From Sepioteuthis lessoniana (taxonomy: Eukaryota > Mollusca > Cephalopoda > Myopsida > Loliginidae), in assembly GCA_963585895.1 (NCBI GenBank), contig OY757904.1:83175301-83239300 (forward strand): a stretch of 64,000 nt of DNA. Direction: 5' to 3'. Below, piece by piece: positions 1-11,310 of this stretch (the stretch's first letter is position 1; each line of letters starts with the position of its first letter). A program made the translations under genes and the position numbers. The notes below the pieces were generated by a model. The model made no database searches. It was not told where the DNA came from and saw only the letters and a list, made by a program, of their open reading frames with translations.

Positions 1-365
1 TAATGATAAGATTTAAGAAACAGTCCCTTTTTCTTTTCTCTGTTCCTTTTAAAATAGCGGCAATATTAAGCCAACAGGAAGTATCAAACATAAATATCTC
101 TCAACAGTCCTTTTCTTCTTTCTCCTTTTTTCTTTCTTTCTTTTTCTTTTACTTGAGAAAATATCTAAGTCGCCGGACTGAAGCATGTTCATTCACTAAT
201 TTGCTAATGATAAAACAGAATTTGCTAATGATAAAACAGAATCCTTTCCGGTTCTCTTTTTCTTTTTTAAATACATATTACTTCCCAATATTTAGGAAGG
301 GTAGAAGGAAAACAGTTTAAGTTGTACCTATCTTTGGCAATGTTCAGGTTCCTTTCTCTCTTTTT
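1..365. other. Unassigned AT-rich flank
   Basis: I see no gene or recognised repeat here. The stretch is rich in T/C runs, and a 15-base phrase (TTTGCTAATGATAAAACAG-like) occurs twice in a row near 200-240. An open frame of about 100 codons covers much of it, but it is lysine, phenylalanine and serine rich with no family resemblance, so I treat it as chance. Confidence 0.4.
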
Positions 366-530
366 TTACGGGTGAGTGACATCCCCGGAGTTTGCTGAAT
401 CAGCGTCTTTTTCTGCTGACTTCTGTCCAAAGACTCTATTCAACTCTTTTTACGGCAGACTTTCCCCGGAGTTGGCTGTAAATCGGCGTCTTTCTCCGCC
501 GACTTCTGTCCCCAAACTGACGATTCTTTT
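366..530. repeat. Two tandem ~80 bp units, each with a small hairpin
   Basis: Two consecutive units share the phrases CCCCGGAGTT and GACTTCTGTCC. Each has a short stem at the same place: TCAGC (400-404) with GCTGA (415-419) in the first, TCGGCG (483-488) with CGCCGA (497-502) in the second. The arms differ between units yet still pair. No protein similarity was recognised. This could be the fringe of an older mobile element. Confidence 0.5.
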
Positions 531-1451
531 CCAAATTTTTCTAACGAAAAAAATAGCATTTTGGCGCTAAGGGTCTATGGGCCAATCATTTGACTTTCTC
601 TTTCTCCCACTATTCCATCCGGTCACGATACCCGAGTGATCTGGATTCCTTTCTTTGTTCAACAGACTGTAGGTCATAGAGTGCAGGGAGCTGACCTGCA
701 TTCATATCGTTCGTTTTAACGGTCAGTCTTAGTGCCTGTTGATTCAAACACAGAAGGGTAGGGGAATTGACCTCCCCTTCCCTCTCACGGTAGCATACCA
801 CGTCACAGTATAATACTTATTTGTTATCTTCCTTAGTCCATTTTCTACGCTGTGGTCTCTGGTGTGATTGATCGATTTGTTCATCGTTTGTATACCCGAA
901 AGAATAATTATTTATGTACCTTGAAAAAGAACAGCTAACATTCGCAGGATACTATCGGGTCCCCCATTTTGGCTATCAAGGGATCACCCGCCGATCATGA
1001 CACCCGAACCTGTTGTCTGGGCCCCATGTTGATTTAGGATTCGATTTGTCATTTTTCATGAGTTATATGTTGTGGTTATACCAGACTCAGGGGTTGTTTG
1101 TTGTCTGAGCGCCTGACACAGACGTGACTGATAACATTTACGGTGACTATTCATGAACAGTGGGTCATGAAAAAAAAGAATTAGACTAAATGGATAAATT
1201 TTTTAAGTTTTAACTGAGTTAAAATCCGTTATCCTGCTATTTTTATATCTTACCTCTCAAAATATGTACTTGAGCTAGTTTCATGTATTCCTGTATCCCC
1301 TTTTTGGTTTTATGTTAACTGCCTTATCTGGTGACTTTGTTTCCACTTTGGCTGGGCCTTTCCTAATAAAGAGTTTTCATTGAGGACAGTAATTGTTCTT
1401 ACGTAACGTTTTTAGTCTATCATAAATAAATGAACCTCAAACTAATTTTTT
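531..1451. other. Unassigned; possible old LTR fragment at about 1006-1440
   Basis: No coding sequence is recognised. A polyadenylation-like AATAAA lies at about 1363, followed by a T-rich stretch. An upstream GC-richer segment beginning TGTTGTCTGGGCCCCATG at about 1009 resembles the start of an LTR U3. No second copy is in the window, so the LTR idea is weak. The stretch ends in an A-run just before LINE A begins. Confidence 0.25.
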
Positions 1452-3347
1452 AAAAAAAAAGAAACACGACACCGCTAAACTACACATAACAAACACTAAC
1501 ACAAGAACAAGAAATGAATTTAGAAAATTTAAAGAGAATTATGGAGGAAAAAAAGACCACTTTACCATCACTGAGAAACATAGGCTGGAGAAGAGAGAAG
1601 ACGAAAACGGAAAAAATAAATGAAGTATTTACATATATCTCAATGAAAAACATCATCGAATTAAATTAGTTTGTGAAAAAATTGGGGTTCCCTTAAAGAA
1701 AGCAAAAAGTAAATCAAAGCTTGGATGGAAAATTCGACTGGAAACGCAGATAAGAAATCTAGGATAACAGGCAAAAATGATGAAACAAAGAAAAAACTTT
1801 GAAATATGTTAAGATAAAAAGGAAAAGGCAACATAAGAAAAATGACAATACAACTCGAAGAAATAAAACAGAAAGTAATGGCGAAAGAGGGAAGACTAAA
1901 AAAATACTGAGAACGCGTAAAACAATATAGACAAAATAGAATATTCCAAAACAACGAAAGAAAATTCTATCTACAAGTAGGGGAAGATGGTACAAAGTCA
2001 TACCAATAGACTGATGAAAGGGAAGCTGAACAATTTTGGAGTAAAATATGGCAACCAAGAGAAGATAACAAAAAAGACGAATGGGTTAGCAACATGGGAA
2101 AAGAGTTAGGAATCGAAGGACCGAAAGTGAAATTACACATCTATTCACTCAGAAAAACCTTCAAAAATACCAAATTGCAAAATGCCTGACATGATGGCAT
2201 ACATGGATTATCGTTCAAAAAATTCACCTCCAACCATGACAGACTAGCACTCGAAATTAACAGATGCCTACAAGAAGGAGACATACCCGAATGGATGACC
2301 AAATGAAAGACCAAAAAGTCCCTCTCAAAGGAACAACCCCAAGCAACTACAAACCCATAACGTGCCTACCTATTATGTGGAAAATACTAACTGCACAAAT
2401 AAGGAAAGAGATTTACGACTCGCTAACAACCCACAGAATGTTCCCCAATGAATAGAAAGGTTGCCACCAGTGGACCAGAGGCACAGGAGGGCTATTCTAC
2501 ACTGATCAGTATATCCTCAACGAGAGCAATACGAGACAGAAAAAATCTAGGTATTGTAGTGGATTGACTTCAAAAAGGCATATTATATGGTCCCGCAAAT
2601 AAGCTGCCTCAAAATGTACAAAATATCAAATGAAGTCATAAACTTTATCGAGAAAACCACGAAAACCTGAAGAATGGAATTGGCAACAGGAAAGAAGAGT
2701 TTATCTGAAGCGAAGATACAAAGAGATATATTCCAAGGAGATGCAATATCTCCGTTATTATTTGTAATAGCGATGATGCCACTCAACCACATACTCAGGA
2801 AATGCACAGCCGACTACAAACTTATTAATCACAGGAAAAGATCAATCACCTAATATACATGGACGCCATCAAATAGGTTTACAAAAAATTTTTTAAAATG
2901 GAAAATAATACACGCAGTGCGAATACACAATCAGGACATAGGAATGGAATTTGGCATAGAAAAATGTGCCATGCTAATGATTAAACGCGGGAAAACGACA
3001 CCTTACGGACGGAATGGAACAACCAAATCAAGACAAAATTAGAACGCTCGGAGAGAAGGAAACCTACAAATACGTGGCAATACAGAAAACTGACACCATC
3101 AAACTAGTGGAGGCGAAAGAAAAAATTCAGAAAGAGTATACCAGGAGAATCAAAAAACTACTCAAGACCAAACTATATCGCAGGAACCTTATCAAGGGAA
3201 TAAAAATTGGGCTATCCTTCTCGTAAGATATTCGGGACCATTTATGAAAGGAACCACAGAAGAATTTAATCAAATGGACCCGAGAACAAGAAAACTAATG
3301 ACAATGTATTAGGCATTACATCCCAGAGATGACGTTGACTGACTATA
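1452..3347 (+). pseudogene. LINE A, N-terminal and RT part (degraded non-LTR retrotransposon)
   Basis: A broken reading frame in several frames gives a recognisable non-LTR retrotransposon protein of the R2/NeSL-like type often annotated as type-1 retrotransposable element R2. In order: a basic spacer from about 1510, the phrase GHDGI at about 2187, the RT fingers with NYKPITCLP at about 2346, a GDAISPLLF motif B at about 2735, and motif C at 2856-2867 reading YMDA where YMDD is expected. The thumb region ends in HPRDDVD followed by a TGA at 3340-3342. Multiple frameshifts and stops make it inactive. Its 3' part resumes at 7560, so the intervening 4.2 kb is an insertion with an associated deletion of about 80 codons. 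LINE B at 9.7-11.3 kb is the same family, with a better-preserved N-terminus. Confidence 0.8.
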
Positions 3348-3890
3348 TGTTATATTTTGACCTTCGACCCGGCCCAAAAATGCTATTCCAAGGTGATACA
3401 CCGGAAGGAAGTGACACATTCCAATGGCCAGTAATCGAAAGAGATCACGTGGGCGGATTAAGGCTTATGATATGGGACAAAGTGAAGGTCCCATTGTGCC
3501 ACTAACAGTGATGCACCGGAAGAGAGTAACCGCTGAACTGCATGACAGTTATTTCCGCTTGATGACGATTAAACATTCGATTTCAAAGATCCAGTAGGCG
3601 ATCGTGTGGGCGTTGAATTATTATTTAACTCAGTTGAGTTTGGGGTGCCAAAGCAGTTGCCAGTAGAATTCCAGACACCTAGAGACCAGATGTGGTAGGG
3701 AAAGCCACAACCGACCGAGGGGGCCCTCGAAAACCCCCGATGGAGTGGACCCCAACATCAGGAGAACAAGAACGACACAACGTGACGGTCATAACAGTGG
3801 GGTCAAAATATGAAGTTTATGTTCGGTCTCCAGTACCCTCTCACATGCAACCTTGAACAACCCTTTCGAACCCTTGCAATAAAGTGAGAG
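3348..3890 (+). repeat. Left direct repeat (LTR-like) of the element nested in LINE A
   Basis: This 543 bp block starts TGTTATATTTTGACC and recurs at 7015-7559 with 11 substitutions and two one-base indels (about 98% identical). It ends just after a polyadenylation signal (AATAAAGTGAGAG). The TG start, length, interior position and signal fit an LTR. No CA end is visible at the shared boundary. If the downstream TTTGGTGCTTGTGCC at about 4010 is the primer site, this LTR really runs to about 4009 and the right copy has lost its U5. Confidence 0.7.
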
Positions 3891-6800
3891 GTATATATTT
3901 TGTAAAGAAGTCTTCCTGCGTCTTCCTTACTGCGTGCGTCGTTTATTACTGCGTCTGTTATCATTGTGTCGGTATGTATCCAGTATATATATGTATACAA
4001 CATATATTAATTTGGTGCTTGTGCCAGCAGAGTTCTTCAAGAATTCATAACGAACCTGGTTATCGTAAGCGACAGTTTTAAGCATCACAAAACGACATCA
4101 ACGAAGAGGGACAAATAAAAATGCTGGAATTGAAAGAAGTAAAAAGAAATAAAAACAAGAACAAACCATCAATAATAAGAGGAACGGACCGGCGTGGAAA
4201 GAACAGAAAGAAAAGAAGAAAACAATGCAACGTGCTGGAAGAAAAGAAGAAGAAGAAAAAAAAGAAAACAAGAAACAAGAACAAACCAACAACAGAAAAG
4301 AGAAAAGAAAGAAAAAAAACAGGAAATGTAAGTAGATTGCTCATTCATGTAACTTCTATCTCTCTCTGTTATTTAAATAGGGTATAATAGTGAAAGATTT
4401 GTTTTAATGACAAGGGCCTTTCTAAAAGCATAAAATTGGAAATAATTTTTTTTTTAAATGTGTGGTCCCTAGATAAAAATTGAAATTACTGCTATGTGTA
4501 ATATTGTATCGAAGTGAGGGAGGAAAAAAGAAGGGAACAAAGATGGCTATGGGACAGTTATTGTCCGTTTTTTGATAGACAGATTATCGTAAACAATAAA
4601 TTTTATGAATGGGGATTTTTTTATCGCAAATAGGTCTTCGTGAGTAAAAAAAATTCGTTGTGGCTTTTCAATAGACCAGACAAGTGGTGATTGAAAATTA
4701 GAATTTCAGTCCAAGATTTGGAATCCCGCATATCTGTAGTTAAGACCTTTTGGGTCAGGTTTTCATGTTTGGAACTTGTGGATTGGAAATGAGAATTTTA
4801 ATCCGAGAAATGTAATCCTAGGAGCATCAATGGGTTTGTCCGAAAATTTCGCACATTGGTGGTTTGAATAATGCGCATATACTTTTTCGATATTTATGAA
4901 GTTGGGAGAATCGATATTTTCGGCGCTGGTGGAATCAGGCCGGTTGTTTTGCTGTGGAAATTGTTGATATCAATTATTGAAGACATAGGTATTGTCTTGA
5001 AAACGGTCTTGCCGTGGAGGCAGAGTAACTAAGAGACGGATGTTTTTTTGTGTCTGATGAGGCAGACAGGTATTTTGTGAGTTCCCCCTGGAGTGAAGCT
5101 TTGAGATTGTTATTGGGGAAGATGTTTTGAAACAGGGTTTTGGATGTAATTAAGAGATGCGCAAAATTTGGACAGAACCAAGTGTGGCGAAGATTCGCAG
5201 ATTCGGAAATATTTTGAATTGGGAAATGTTGGCAGAATTTATAAAAGTTTGGGTTGTTTAGAAAAAAAAACCCCGGATATTTTGTGAAAAGAAAAAAAAA
5301 AGGAAAAAGAAGAATGCTCGTAAGCTATTGAAAAAGTTGAATTATTAATCAGGCTTAATTTATGGTAATATAGACTGAAATTGAATAAACTGGGAAGCGA
5401 ACCTATAGTTATCGTGTTAAGGTAATGACAGAGAGGTAGATATGAGGTTGAAAAAAAAAAGGGACATTGAATGAGCAATTTATTATGGAAAAAAAAAAGA
5501 AAAAAGAAATGAAAACCAAAACAAAAACAAAAAGCAACGGGGCAATGAAAATGGAGAAAAACAAAAAAAACAAAAAGAAAAAAAAAGAAAGAGCAACTTG
5601 AACATTGTTGAACACAGCATATAGGAAAATAAAAAAAGAAAGAAACAACAGACATTTTTAGTAAAATAGACAGCACATGACTACATAGATTGAAAAAAAG
5701 AAGAAAAGAAAACGGAACATTTTTGAACTGTGATTGTAATATTGTTTTGACATGTTGTAAAGTGAAAAATTTTTTGAGTTTGAGTTTAAAGGCGACATTA
5801 GAATTTTTTTTTCTTGTTCATATTATGAAATTTGACGAAAACCATTTACAGAAGATTTTATTCTAGGTTTACTAATATTTGTAATTATATTGATTCTAAA
5901 ATTTTTTTTTTTTTTTTAGAATTTGGGGTTTTCGTGGAATAGGAAATATTTGGGGGGGGTCTGTTTTTGAGGAAATCATGGGCTGACGTGAGAGTAGGAC
6001 AGACATTCATTCAAGTGGATTTACAGATTGTTGTTGAAAGTAATTCTATCGAAGAATTCGCCGACACATGAAGCTGTTCTATTTTTTGGAGTTCCGAGGA
6101 TGGAATAAAAGAAAAAAGGCGTGGCCTACTCCAAAATTTTGTGGATAATGTCTGAGTCTTTCAGTCCCGATGGTGTTTTGGATTCGTGTGTGATTTGGCA
6201 AAGTGAAACGGATCTGGGAAAGGCGAGGTGCCTATATATTGGTAGCCACGAGGGTTCCTGATTAAATTGAAAAGAAACCCGGCGCGGGTTTGATCAGGTA
6301 AAACATGTTTCCTCAGGGGCTTGCAAACCAATGTGCATGGAAACAGAAACTTAATGAAAAAAAATGGGTAACACATTGCTAATTAGTATTTTGCGTGGAC
6401 TATTTTAGGTGGTTTACAGCATGCGTGCCAGATTGTGATACATTCGGATGTATTGTGATACGTTGTTTTGGGCCATGATTTTTGTAGTTTTTGTGGAATG
6501 CTTTGGGCCTTGAAGATATTGTGTTCTAGTTTATGAAATTCTCCGGTTACTCCAGGTAGGAACCTGTTGAGCAAAGAACTGGAGTGTGGTCATGAGGAAT
6601 CCAGGCGAAATGTATAGCTGGAATGACCGGGGTCACTAAGTTTGTGACCAGGATATGAGACCAGAGTATGGTCCTTTTTAGGGTTTTGAAATTTCTTCAA
6701 GGAATTATGGAGGGCCCGTTGTGTTGAGAAGATAAAAAATGCATCAGTATGGTACCTTGATGCACACATGTCAAGATGGCCAACCACGCAAAGATAGTAA

Positions 6801-7014
6801 GATAAATTTAGATAATAATTAGCCGGGCAAGTGTTACATAGAGAGAAGGTCGCCTTCTAAGTAAGATTTTGTTGCTGTAGTTCAAGTGATTCTTTTTGTG
6901 TTTTCAGCCATCATTGTCCTTGTAAATCATTCTGTAAAATATATGTGAGGGTGATGGAGACGAACGTGAAGAAAATTCCACATGTGGAATTTTGAAAAAT
7001 AATTAACGGATGAA
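3891..7014 (+). mobile_element. Interior of the nested LTR-like element, apparently non-coding
   Basis: The 3.1 kb between the two direct repeats has no gag, protease, integrase or reverse transcriptase in any frame that I can recognise. The longest frames are lysine-rich or phenylalanine-rich translations of A- or T-runs. A sequence like a primer-binding site (TTTGGTGCTTGTGCC) sits at about 4010-4024. A 22-bp palindrome lies at 6972-6993 just before the right repeat. A long LTR pair with a coding-free interior resembles non-autonomous LARD-type elements that depend on a partner for mobilisation. The coding region may instead have been lost after insertion. Confidence 0.55.
6972..6993. repeat. 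22-bp perfect palindrome next to the right LTR-like repeat
   Basis: AAAATTCCACA is followed directly by its reverse complement TGTGGAATTTT with no loop. It lies 21 bp upstream of the start of the right direct repeat, where a polypurine tract would be expected in an LTR retrotransposon. No role is known; it could form a cruciform or bind a dimeric protein. Confidence 0.8.
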
Positions 7015-7559
7015 TGTTATATTTTGACCTTCGACCCGGCCCAAAAATGCTATTCCAGGGTGATACACCGGAAAGAAGTGACACATTCCAATGGCCAGTA
7101 ATCGAAAGAGATCGCGTGGGTGGATTAAGGCTTATGATATGGGACAAGGTGAAGGTCCCATTGTGCCACTAACAGTGATGCACCGGAAGAGAGTAACCTC
7201 TGAACTGCATGACAGTTATTTCCGCTTGATGAAGATTAAACATTCGATTTCAAAGATCCAGAAGGCGATCGTGTGGGCGTTGAATTATTATTTAACTCAG
7301 TTGAGTTTGGGGTGCCAAAGCAGTTGCCAGTAGAATTCCAGACACCTAGAGACCAGATGTGGTAGGGAAAGCCACACCCGACCGAGGGGGCCCTCGGAAA
7401 ACCCCCGATGGAGTGGACCCCAACATCAGGAGAACAAGAACGACACAACGTGACGATCATAACAGTGGGGTCAAAATATGAAGTTTATGTTCGGTCTCCA
7501 GTACCCTCTCACATGCAAACCTTGAACAACCCTTTCGAACCCTTGTAATAAAGTGAGAG
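7015..7559 (+). repeat. Right direct repeat (LTR-like) of the element nested in LINE A
   Basis: This is the second copy of the 3348-3890 block, about 98% identical, starting with the same TGTTATATT and ending at the same AATAAAGTGAGAG. Immediately after it the LINE A reading frame resumes, about 80 codons further along than where it stopped at 3347. A deletion that removed the U5 end of this repeat plus adjoining LINE sequence would explain both the missing CA end and the missing codons. Confidence 0.7.
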
Positions 7560-8376
7560 TCGAAAACAAGTGAAATCTCTCACGAGAAAACGTAGATGTG
7601 ACTAAGAAGGAGACATTTCAGGAGAGAAACTGAATCACTTCTAATAGCAGCACAAAACAACGCCATAAGGACTAACCATATCAAAGCAAGAATAGATATG
7701 ATGCAACAAAATAGTAGATGATGGTTATGTGGTGATAGAGACGAAAAGATCAATCCCATAATAAGCGAATGCAGCAAATTAGCGCAGAAAGAATATAAGA
7801 CTAGACACGACTGGGTGGGCAAGGTAAATCACATTGTGCAAGAAATTGAAATTTGACTACACGAACAAAAGGTATATGCACAACACAGCATCTGTCCTAG
7901 AGAATGAGACACATAAACTCCTATGGGATTTTGACATACAAACGGATCACCTAATCTCGGCCAGACGACCAGACCTTATAATAATAAGAAGAAGAAGAAG
8001 AACTTACAGAATTGTGGACTTTGTTGTTCTAGCTGACCACTGAGTAAAATTGAAAGAAAGTGAAAAGAAGGATAAGTACATCGACCTTGCTAGGGAATTG
8101 AAAAAACTATGGAACATTAAAGTAGCAATTATACCAATTGTAATTGGTGCTCTTGGTACAATCACCAAAGGATTGATACAAGGACTGGAGGGCTTGCAAA
8201 TAACAGGTCGAGAGGAGACCATCCAAACTAATGCATTATTGCGATTGGCCAGAATTAGGAGAAGAGTCCTGGAGACTAGAGGAGACTTGCTGTCACTTAA
8301 CTCCAGTGAAAGACCATCAGCTAACGCTGATATGAAAAACCCTCAAGGAGTAACTATGATAAAAATATTTTCTTAG
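7560..8376 (+). pseudogene. LINE A, C-terminal part
   Basis: Starting at about 7580 the translation again follows the LINE A family: an ISHEKT phrase, then a CGDRDEKINPIISEC zinc-knuckle-like segment (a first Cys appears lost), KEYKTRHDWVGKV, a LLWDFDIQTDHLISARRPD segment resembling a nuclease core, IVDFVVLADH, and the conserved tail with PIVIGALGT and ALLRLARI near 8120-8270. An in-frame TGA at 8041-8043 falls where the family has arginine. The frame closes at 8374-8376. The RPDLIII core fits the restriction-like endonuclease carried at the C-terminus of R2/NeSL-type elements. It is non-functional and separated from its N-terminal half by the nested element. Confidence 0.8.
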
Positions 8377-8382
8377 AAAACT

Positions 8383-8815
8383 TTTTAACTTCACCGAAAT
8401 AGTGGAAAATATTACTGGTTAGTAGATATTCTTAAAGACTAAGTTTTCTGCTTAATTATCGAAGGAAGTTGTATGCTTTTTCCTTTTATGTATCAATTCA
8501 GAATAAGTTATTTGGAAAGGGCAAATAGTGAAAAAGAAACTGGTACTTATTGATACTTATGGCTGTGAGAATGATTTTTTTCAGGTCACATTATTTATCT
8601 ATTTATTTATTTTTGAAGCAACTCTTTTCAGAGGATAAGAAAAGCAGCAAACATAGAATTACGATTTTCAAAGAAAAAGCGATTCTACACTGTCAACTTT
8701 ACCTTTGCCGAATATACTGAAAAATATTTCGGGTTAATGAGTATTTTCAAAGTCAAATGTTTTCTACTATATCATTAAAGAAAGTTAGATGCTTTTTTTC
8801 TTTGAATATTAAGTA
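8383..8815. repeat. Diverged duplication (about 8383-8505 and 8693-8815)
   Basis: Two segments of about 125 bp run in the same order, for example TGGAAAATATTACTGG against TGAAAAATATTTCGGG, and TTGTATGCTTTTTCC against TTAGATGCTTTTTTT. By eye they are roughly 70% alike. They lie just upstream of the Tc1 remnant and may be the 5' part of that element. Confidence 0.45.
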
Positions 8816-8817
8816 TC

Positions 8818-9330
8818 AGCGATGAATCTTAATTCAACTTGTTTGGATCTGATGGTAAGAGGTTTGTAAGACGTAAAAATGGGAAACACTTATCTCCTAA
8901 ATGCGTTAAGAAAACTGTGAAATTTGAAGGGAAGCGTAATAGTGTGGGGGATGACTTCTTCAACGGAAATAGGACCCATTGTTCGTTTTCACGGTAATAT
9001 TAATGCCAGTGTTTATAAAGAACTTCTTGCTCTTCCTCAATTACGCAAAGGGACAGTTGAAACTCCAATATTTATGCAAGACAATGCGCCTTGCTACAAA
9101 GCTAAAACTGTGTTAAGTTTTCTTGAAAAGAAAGGAATAGGTATTATGAATCATCAAGAGAATGGGTGGAAAATCATAAGAGAGAAAGCTCAGGACAGAA
9201 ATCCACAAAATATTGATGATTTATGGGGTTTTCTGAAAGAAGAATGGGAAAGTATCACTACCTTCTTGTGTAAGAAGTTAATTAACTCATGTGGTCGAAG
9301 CTGCAACGAGTTAATCTAATGCAAAGGAAA
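8818..9330 (+). pseudogene. Tc1-like transposase remnant (C-terminal catalytic part)
   Basis: The translation contains an SDES segment (first catalytic Asp region, 8818-8829), FGSDGKRFVRRKNG, then after a one-base frameshift near 8933 GSVIVWG, IFMQDNAPCYKAKTV (second catalytic Asp at 9080-9082), and a carboxyl region with NPQNIDDLWGFLKEEW, closing at 9317-9319. Tc1-family transposases cut and paste DNA through a DDE/D triad. Here the third site reads IDDLW where IENLW is usual, and the preceding segment appears rearranged with extra residues. The N-terminal DNA-binding domain is not seen, and a stop lies in the first catalytic block. It is inactive. Confidence 0.75.
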
Positions 9331-9390
9331 ATTTACAAAATATTGAATTTTTGTTTAGTTTATATATTGATCTAACAAGGATTTTTGATG

Positions 9391-9606
9391 CGTTCCTTAA
9401 CTTTTGACCAGGGCAAAATGTGTATTTTTGTTTTTCAGTTAACTATTAATTTACTGTAAAAGAAAATTTAGAAAACTTTATATGTAATAAATGCATATAT
9501 ATTCCACGTATACTTTGTGAAAATTTTCATAAACGTACATGCAAATGTTTTCAAGTAAAAATCATTTAAATATTTGTTGTTGTTCCGTTCCTTAACTTAT
9601 GAACGC

Positions 9607-9608
<2 letters not shown>
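9391..9608. repeat. Likely right end of the Tc1-like element
   Basis: The phrase CGTTCCTTAACTT occurs at about 9392 and again at about 9586, the second running to GAACGCTAC followed by TA repeats. Tc1-like elements commonly end in such inverted-repeat tips next to TA. I did not find the matching left tip near 8.4-8.8 kb, so the 5' end is lost or too diverged. Confidence 0.45.

Positions 9609-9641
<33 letters not shown>
9609..9641. repeat. (TA)n microsatellite
   Basis: An uninterrupted AT dinucleotide run of about 33 bp directly adjoins the Tc1-like end, consistent with TA target preference or later slippage. Confidence 0.95.
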
Positions 9642-9644
<3 letters not shown>

Positions 9645-9699
9645 TCTGTGACCTAATTAAGTGTCCTCTTACTTTTAAGAGTATCTGGTCACATCTGCG

Positions 9700-11310
9700 T
9701 CTAGAACGCAAATAATAAACCATCCCTGGGTCTGGTATAGCCACAATATACAACTCATGAAATAATGACAAATCGAAACATAACGTGGGACCCAGGCAAG
9801 TTTAGTTGCCATGATCGGTAAGTACACCCTAGATAGCCAACATGGGGACCGATAGGCATCCTGCGAATGTTGCCTGTTCTAATTCCAAGTACACAATCAA
9901 CGCCGTAAGCAAAACACCAAAACCAGAGACACAAACGGAAGAAATGGACTAGTGAAGACAACAAACATGCGCTTTCATGTTATCTTAAGATCAAGCCTAC
10001 ACAGAGAAAATATAGAAAAAGAATGATAGAAATTTGGACAGAAACCGCTAGATTTGATACAAGCCAAAGACTTGCAGACCAAACTAGAAAGATATTAACG
10101 AAAGATTGGTTTTCTGACATTAAAATACTGGAAATATACCAACAAATAAATTGGGAAGAATATCAACAAGACGTTACTATAAGAACCGAAACGCTAAATA
10201 CTAAAAGTCAAGAACCTCCTAACCAAATTGAAAGGCAAAATAATGAAAATTGAAATTCCACGCTCCCCAACACCACAGAATAAAAGAAATATTGAGTTGA
10301 TAAAGAAAATCATGACTGAAAAAAGATTTCATTAACATCTCTCAGGAACCAAGACTGGAAATAAAGTCAAAGAAGACATAGAAGATAAATGAATTACTAA
10401 TAGATATCCCAACGGTCAGCATCACTGAATTAAAATAGCTGATCTATGCCGTGGCGAAATTAGTCTGAGATAAAATTGGTGTGCCACTAAGGAAGCTGAA
10501 CAGGAAGTCAAAATCTGGATGGGAATTTGGGCTTGAAGAACTGGTAAAATAATTACGACAGCAAAGATACCAAAGAAGGGAAAAAACACGGGAATATGTT
10601 GGGATGAAAAAGCAAAAACAAAACAGCAGACAAATCTAATAGTGCAACTTGAAGAGATAAATCAAAAGATAATGACAAAAGAAGGGAGACTTAAAAGACA
10701 CCGAGACAGGGTCAAGCAATACAATAAAAACAGGATATTGCAAAATAACGAAAGAAAAATCTACCAAAAACTAGGAGGAGAATATACGAGGACATACCGA
10801 CAACCGGATGCAAAAGAAGCAAATCAATGTTGGAGTAAAATATGGGAACGAAAAGTACATAACAGAAAGGCTGAATGGATGAATAACATGAAGAAAAAAA
10901 TAAAAGGACTTGAAGAAGGTCCTCAGGCGATGATACACTTGAAATTGTTCAGAAGAAGTGTACTGAATTGGAAGATTCCTGGTCATGATGGCATATGTGG
11001 ATTTTGGTTTTAAAAATTCATGTCTATCTACGAAAGACTTGCTCTTAGAATGAATAGATGCTTAGAAACAAATATACCCGATTGGATGAGTAAAAGAAAG
11101 ACCACCCTGATTCAAAAAGACTCCCAAGAAGGAACCATCCTCAGCAACTATAAACCGATAACGTGTCTTCCTATGAAGTGGAGTAAAACTAACAACACAG
11201 ATTAGGGAGGGGACCAACTGTTCACTAGTAATCCGTGAACTGTTTCCCGAAAAACAAAAAGGATGCCACAAGGGAACAAGAGGAACAGGTAATCAACAGG
11301 TTTTCACGTT
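9700..11310 (+). pseudogene. LINE B, N-terminal to RT-start fragment of the LINE A family
   Basis: A second degraded copy of the same non-LTR family. From about 9930 the translation has KWTSEDNKHALSCYLK followed by RMIEIWTE and SQRLADQTRKI (10023-10100), which resembles the Myb-like DNA-binding segment of R2-type elements. A coil-rich basic spacer runs to about 10990, with GHDGI at 10981, then MNRCLETNIPDWMSK and NYKPITCLP at about 11150. It stops near 11300, just into the RT fingers, so palm and C-terminal domains are absent. Several stops and frameshifts break it. The overlap with LINE A (EINQK, RLKRHRDRVKQY, NNERK) confirms a shared family. Confidence 0.78.

Noticed and set aside
4078-4387. 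Lysine-rich or phenylalanine-rich frames on both strands
   Set aside because: They are translations of A-rich sequence inside the non-coding LTR-like element.
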